64,000 nt of DNA from Terrimicrobium sacchariphilum (GTDB lineage Bacteria; Verrucomicrobiota; Verrucomicrobiia; Chthoniobacterales; Terrimicrobiaceae). Shown here one piece after another: positions 60,697 to 64,000 of the stretch. Location of the stretch: positions 310,001 through 374,000 of the forward strand of contig NZ_BDCO01000002.1 of assembly GCF_001613545.1 (NCBI RefSeq), written 5' to 3'. Positions within the stretch are counted from its first letter, which is position 1. Every line of letters starts with the position of its first letter. The translations under genes and the position numbers were made by a program. Below the pieces are notes generated by a model. It saw only the letters and a list, made by a program, of their open reading frames with translations. It ran no database searches and had not been told where the DNA came from.

Positions 60697-62100
60697 ATGG
60701 CCTATCATTTGCAGCTTGGGAATTCGTCGTGGTCGTTTCGCGATCTTAAGACGTTGATAGCCAAGGCGACCCCGTTGCGATCTGGTGATCAACTGGCGGG
60801 AGTTGCGGCCCAGTCGATGGAGGAGCGTGTTGCTGCGCAGATGCGGCTCGCGGAGCTTCCGCTTCAGACCTTGCTCGATGAGCCGCTCATCCCGCCGGAG
60901 GAGGACGAGGTGACCCGGTTGATCCTGGAGACGCATGATGCGGAGGCATTCCGCCTCGTGTCCCATTTCAGCGTGGGCGAGTTCCGCGAATGGTTGCTCG
61001 ATTACGAAACCGATAGCGATACGCTTGCCCGAGTCGCGCCCGGCATCACTCCGGAGATGGCGGCTGCGGTTTCCAAGGTGATGAGCAATCAGGACCTCAT
61101 CCTCGCCGCGAGCAAGATGCAGGTCGTCACCAGGTTTCGAAACACCGTGGGCCTGCCGGGGCGGCTCAGCGTGCGGCTTCAGCCGAATCACCCGACGGAT
61201 GATCCGCAGGGAATCGCGGCATCGATTCTGGACGGCCTGCTTTATGGGTGCGGCGATGCCGTCATCGGAATCAATCCCGCCACCGACAATCCCGCAGCTT
61301 GCGCATCGCTCATGCGGCTGATGGATCGCATCATCCAGGAATACGAGATTCCCACGCAAAGCTGCGTGCTCACGCATGTCACGACGACCATGCAATGCAT
61401 GGAGCGCGGCGAGCCGGTCGATCTGGTTTTTCAATCCATCGCGGGAACCGAGGGCGCGAATGCCAGCTTCGGCGTCACATTGAATCTTTTGCGCGAAGCT
61501 CGCGAGATGGCGCTCACCCTGGGGCGTGGGACGGTTGGCGACAACGTGATGTATTTTGAAACCGGCCAGGGTTCCGCACTCTCCGCCAATGCGCATCACA
61601 ATGTCGACCAGCAAACCCTGGAGGCGCGGGCTTATGCGGTGGCGCGGGAATTCCAGCCGCTGCTGGTCAATACGGTCGTCGGATTCATCGGTCCGGAATA
61701 CCTCTACGATGGCAAGCAGATCATTCGCGCCGGGCTGGAGGATCACTTCTGCGGCAAGCTGCTCGGCGTGCCGATGGGCTGCGACATTTGCTACACGAAC
61801 CACGCCGAGGCCGACCAGGACGACATGGATGTGCTGCTCACGCTGCTCGGGGTGGCCGGATGCAACTTCATCATGGGGGTGCCCGGCGCGGACGACATCA
61901 TGCTGAACTATCAATCCACCTCCTTTCACGACAGCCACTATCTCCGGCAGGTGCTCGGCAAGAAGCCTGCGCCGGAGTTTGACGCTTGGCTAAAGAAGAT
62001 GCAGATCTTCAGCGAGGAAAACCGGCTTCGCCAGATCGCCTCATCCCACGCTTTGCTGCAAGCCCCGGAAGCCGCCCTGCCTGCCCATGGGAACTGCTGA
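60697..62100 (+). CDS. eutB: Ethanolamine ammonia-lyase large subunit
   Basis: 467 residues. FRDLKTLIAKATPLRSGDQLA and GVAAQSMEERVAAQ open it; RLQPNHPTDDPQGIAASILD, YGCGDAVIGINPATDNPAAC, PTQSCVLTHVTT and FETGQGSALSANAHHNVDQQ are core blocks. IRAGLEDHFCGKLLGVPMGC, CDICYTNHAEADQDDM and GADDIMLNYQSTSFHDSHY complete it. The enzyme uses adenosylcobalamin to split ethanolamine into acetaldehyde and ammonia. eutC overlaps by 14 bases. No ribosome-binding site is clear. Confidence 0.95.
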   Translation: MAYHLQLGNSSWSFRDLKTLIAKATPLRSGDQLAGVAAQSMEERVAAQMRLAELPLQTLLDEPLIPPEEDEVTRLILETHDAEAFRLVSHFSVGEFREWLLDYETDSDTLARVAPGITPEMAAAVSKVMSNQDLILAASKMQVVTRFRNTVGLPGRLSVRLQPNHPTDDPQGIAASILDGLLYGCGDAVIGINPATDNPAACASLMRLMDRIIQEYEIPTQSCVLTHVTTTMQCMERGEPVDLVFQSIAGTEGANASFGVTLNLLREAREMALTLGRGTVGDNVMYFETGQGSALSANAHHNVDQQTLEARAYAVAREFQPLLVNTVVGFIGPEYLYDGKQIIRAGLEDHFCGKLLGVPMGCDICYTNHAEADQDDMDVLLTLLGVAGCNFIMGVPGADDIMLNYQSTSFHDSHYLRQVLGKKPAPEFDAWLKKMQIFSEENRLRQIASSHALLQAPEAALPAHGNC

Positions 62101-62854
62101 TCCCTGGCCGCATTTGCGGACGCATACTGCAGCACGAATCGCCCTCGGTCGCGCGGGCGCCAGCCTGCCTACTGCGCCATTGCTCGATTTCAAGCTGGCC
62201 CACGCGCGGGCGAAGGATGCGGTGCTGACGCACTTCGACCCGGAGTTGCTTGCCGCGCAGCTTCGCCCACTGGATCCCGGCCTCCTGATCGTGGAGAGCG
62301 AGGCGCAGGATCGCGCGACCTATCTGCAGCGTCCGGATTACGGACGGCGGCTTTCCGCGGAATCCGCTACAATGCTTTCTGCGCGTGCGGCGATGCCCGG
62401 GCCGGACCTTGCGATCCTTGTTTCCGACGGACTCTCCACCACGGCGGTGATGACGCAGGCGCTGCCGGTGCTGACGGCCCTGCTGCCACTGTTCCGCGAG
62501 GCAGGCTGGATGCTCGCACCGCTGCTCGTGGTGAAACACGGTCGCGTGGCGATTCAGGATCAGGCGGGGGCTTTGCTCCATGCGCAGCTGAGCTTGATCC
62601 TGCTCGGCGAGCGCCCGGGGCTCGGGTCGCCCGATAGCCTTGGCGCGTACTTCACCTACAATCCCGTGCCGGGTCGAAGCGATGCCGAACGCAACTGCGT
62701 CTCCAACATCCGTCCACAGGGACTCGATCCCGCGCTGGCGGCGCGGAAACTCTTTCATCTCCTCAGCGCCAGTCGTCACCTGAAGCTCAGCGGCGTGAAT
62801 CTCAAGGACGACGAACCCCTCCTGGGAGGAGGCGTCGTTTCGGAAATCGCGTAG
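62087..62854 (+). CDS. eutC: Ethanolamine ammonia-lyase small subunit
   Basis: 255 residues. RTHTAARIALGRAGASLPT starts the fold; LLIVESEAQDRATYLQRPDYGRRLS, LVVKHGRVAIQDQAGALLHA and LILLGERPGLGSPDSLGAYF then NCVSNIRPQGLDP are the family blocks that form the cobalamin-binding part with EutB. It pairs with the upstream gene. No reactivase gene (eutA) follows; the next gene is a convergent LysR regulator. Confidence 0.93.
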   Translation: MGTADPWPHLRTHTAARIALGRAGASLPTAPLLDFKLAHARAKDAVLTHFDPELLAAQLRPLDPGLLIVESEAQDRATYLQRPDYGRRLSAESATMLSARAAMPGPDLAILVSDGLSTTAVMTQALPVLTALLPLFREAGWMLAPLLVVKHGRVAIQDQAGALLHAQLSLILLGERPGLGSPDSLGAYFTYNPVPGRSDAERNCVSNIRPQGLDPALAARKLFHLLSASRHLKLSGVNLKDDEPLLGGGVVSEIA

Positions 62855-62856
62855 CG

Positions 62857-63735
62857 TCAGGACAAAGCCGACAGGAAAATCTGCCGCAATCCGACCGGGT
62901 CCGGTCCGAGGGGCAGGATGGCGGAGAACGGGCGGCGAATTTCCAACCCCTTGATATTGGCGATGTCGAGCGAGGCGGTCGCGAGCTCCTGAGTGATGGC
63001 GATTCTGGAGACGCAGCCGACCCCGAGACCGGCCTCCACCGCGCGTTTGATTGCCTCGGTGCTGGGCAGTTCCTGCACGATGCGGCGCTTGCGCGGGTCG
63101 AGTCCCACGGCGTTCAGCGCGCTCTCGATATAGCGGCGCGTACCGGACCCGTGCTCGCGGGAGATGATGGGGTATTTCAGCAACTCCGAGGGAGGGACCG
63201 CTTTTGGGCGAGCCAGCGGATGGCCGACAGGGACGATGAAAACCAGCAGATCATCAAAGAAGCGCCGCACCCGCAGGTCGCGCCGGCTGCAGGGACCCTC
63301 AATAAGCCCCAGGTCGATACGCTGGCCGAGCAGGTGCGAGATCACGGCATCCGTGTTCCCTTCAACAACCTCGATCTCGACTTCGGGATGGCGCATTTTG
63401 AAGGAGGTAAGCACGTTGGGCAGATAATATTGCGTCACCGTCGTGCTGGCCCCGAGGCGCAGGCGACCGCGCAGAAGGCTGTCGTCCTTGCGGATTTTTG
63501 CCATCACCTCATCCTCCATCCAGGCTACCTGACGGGCGTGCTCCAGGAGAACGACGCCAGCCTCGGTCAACGCGACGCCCGAGCGGGAGCGTGTGAGCAG
63601 CGTGGCTTGATAAGTTTCCTCCAGCATCTTGATATGCCGGGTCACGGCGGGCTGGGAGATGTTCAGCACCCGCGCTGCCGCGCTAATGCTCTGATGTTCA
63701 GCCACCCGCGAAAAAACTTCCAGCCGGTAATCCAT
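62857..63735 (-). CDS. LysR-family transcriptional regulator
   Basis: 292 residues. The N-terminal helix-turn-helix is RVAEHQSISAAARVLNISQ then PAVTRHIKMLEETYQATLLT. The rest is a substrate-binding domain (LGASTTVTQYYLPNVLTSFK, HPEVEIEVVEGNT). It resembles CysL/YeiE. Its start faces a YeiH-type transporter gene with a T-N11-A dyad between them, the classic arrangement in which the regulator controls the transporter. Confidence 0.9.
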   Translation of the reverse strand: MDYRLEVFSRVAEHQSISAAARVLNISQPAVTRHIKMLEETYQATLLTRSRSGVALTEAGVVLLEHARQVAWMEDEVMAKIRKDDSLLRGRLRLGASTTVTQYYLPNVLTSFKMRHPEVEIEVVEGNTDAVISHLLGQRIDLGLIEGPCSRRDLRVRRFFDDLLVFIVPVGHPLARPKAVPPSELLKYPIISREHGSGTRRYIESALNAVGLDPRKRRIVQELPSTEAIKRAVEAGLGVGCVSRIAITQELATASLDIANIKGLEIRRPFSAILPLGPDPVGLRQIFLSALS

Positions 63736-63750
63736 GAATAATCAACAGCT

Positions 63751-63767
63751 CATAACATCAAGTTATG
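63751..63767. promoter_or_regulatory. LysR-type T-N11-A dyad between LysR and YeiH genes
   Basis: CATAAC (63751-63756), ATCAA, GTTATG (63762-63767) is a perfect 6-bp dyad with a 5-bp spacer; ATAAC-N5-GTTAT within it fits T-N11-A. It lies 15 bases upstream of the lysR start and 56 bases upstream of the transporter start. Confidence 0.55.
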
Positions 63768-63822
63768 GTAAATTCAAAAGCGATATTACCTGTGATTATG
63801 GGATTTTCCGTATCAAGGAAGC

Positions 63823-64000
63823 GTGAAATTTCGATGTCCTCATTTCCGGACAGGGCTGGCGCTCACGGCGTTGATCGCGGTGCTGGCTTTCAACCTGGCG
63901 CATCTACCGGGGCTGGAGCACGTGGGGGCGCTTTCGCTGGCTCTATTGATTGGCATCGCAGCGCGGGCCTTCCTCCATGTGCCGGAGCATCAATCGGTGG
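63823..64000 (+). CDS. YeiH-family putative sulfate exporter (partial, N-terminal part)
   Basis: The window's right edge cuts the gene after about 59 codons from GTG 63823, with AAGGA just upstream. It encodes FRTGLALTALIAVLAFNLAH, LPGLEHVGALSLALLIGIAA, RAFLHVPEHQSV, which matches the start of the YeiH (UPF0324) membrane family. Family members are thought to export sulfate or related anions. It diverges from the LysR gene. Confidence 0.8.
   Translation, partial: MKFRCPHFRTGLALTALIAVLAFNLAHLPGLEHVGALSLALLIGIAARAFLHVPEHQSV

Overview
The window looks like chromosome from a Verrucomicrobia-type bacterium with a GC-rich genome. Evidence: a short basic protein of the kind shared by Chlamydiae and Verrucomicrobia (47987-48142), four secreted proteins ending in PEP-CTERM sorting tails, an H-X9-DG prepilin-like protein, passenger-associated autotransporter repeats, and many AraC regulators beside sugar genes. 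A Spartobacteria/Terrimicrobium-like host is my guess only; no rRNA or marker gene settles it.

Layout. 1-2014: methionine/sulfur genes (partial metY, an outer-membrane barrel protein, an Rrf2 regulator) with operator-like dyads. 2011-11735: sugar and uronate catabolism with three AraC regulators, a UxaE-type epimerase, a GHL6 glycosidase, a large D-2-hydroxyacid dehydrogenase and a methyltransferase. 11707-20529: a PEP-CTERM protein, threonine aldolase, a broken AraC gene and then a tight leftward operon (PEP-CTERM protein, FAD oxidoreductase, pseudopilin, carbohydrate-binding protein, clan GH-A glycosidase) with an AraC gene diverging from its head. 21703-27390: a LytS/LytTR two-component pair, a tandem LytTR-type box, a repeat-rich PEP-CTERM protein and a hybrid kinase.

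27391-29722: a decayed, AT-richer mobile island (transposase-like and integrase remnants plus unknown small genes) next to tRNA-Arg(CCU). 29947-35911: pseudopilin, an anaerobic ribonucleotide reductase system whose glycyl-radical domain is a separate 59-residue gene, then nrdG, regulators and a nucleotidyltransferase pair. 36120-47276: cell-wall genes (amidase, murI, an L,D-transpeptidase-like protein that has lost its cysteine), secreted paralogues, redox enzymes and a TetR/alcohol dehydrogenase pair with a clear palindromic operator. 47273-58613: housekeeping genes (RluB-type pseudouridine synthase, small basic protein, SufT/NifU/rhodanese Fe-S genes, psd-pssA, TamA/TamB, rpe, tadA). 58736-64000: ethanolamine use (permease, eutB, eutC) without compartment genes, then a divergent LysR/YeiH pair cut by the right edge.

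The most interesting items are the split NrdD, the LytTR-box/PEP-CTERM link, the cysteine-less L,D-transpeptidase, and the AraC-linked operon joining a pseudopilin and a PEP-CTERM protein to glycan-degrading enzymes.
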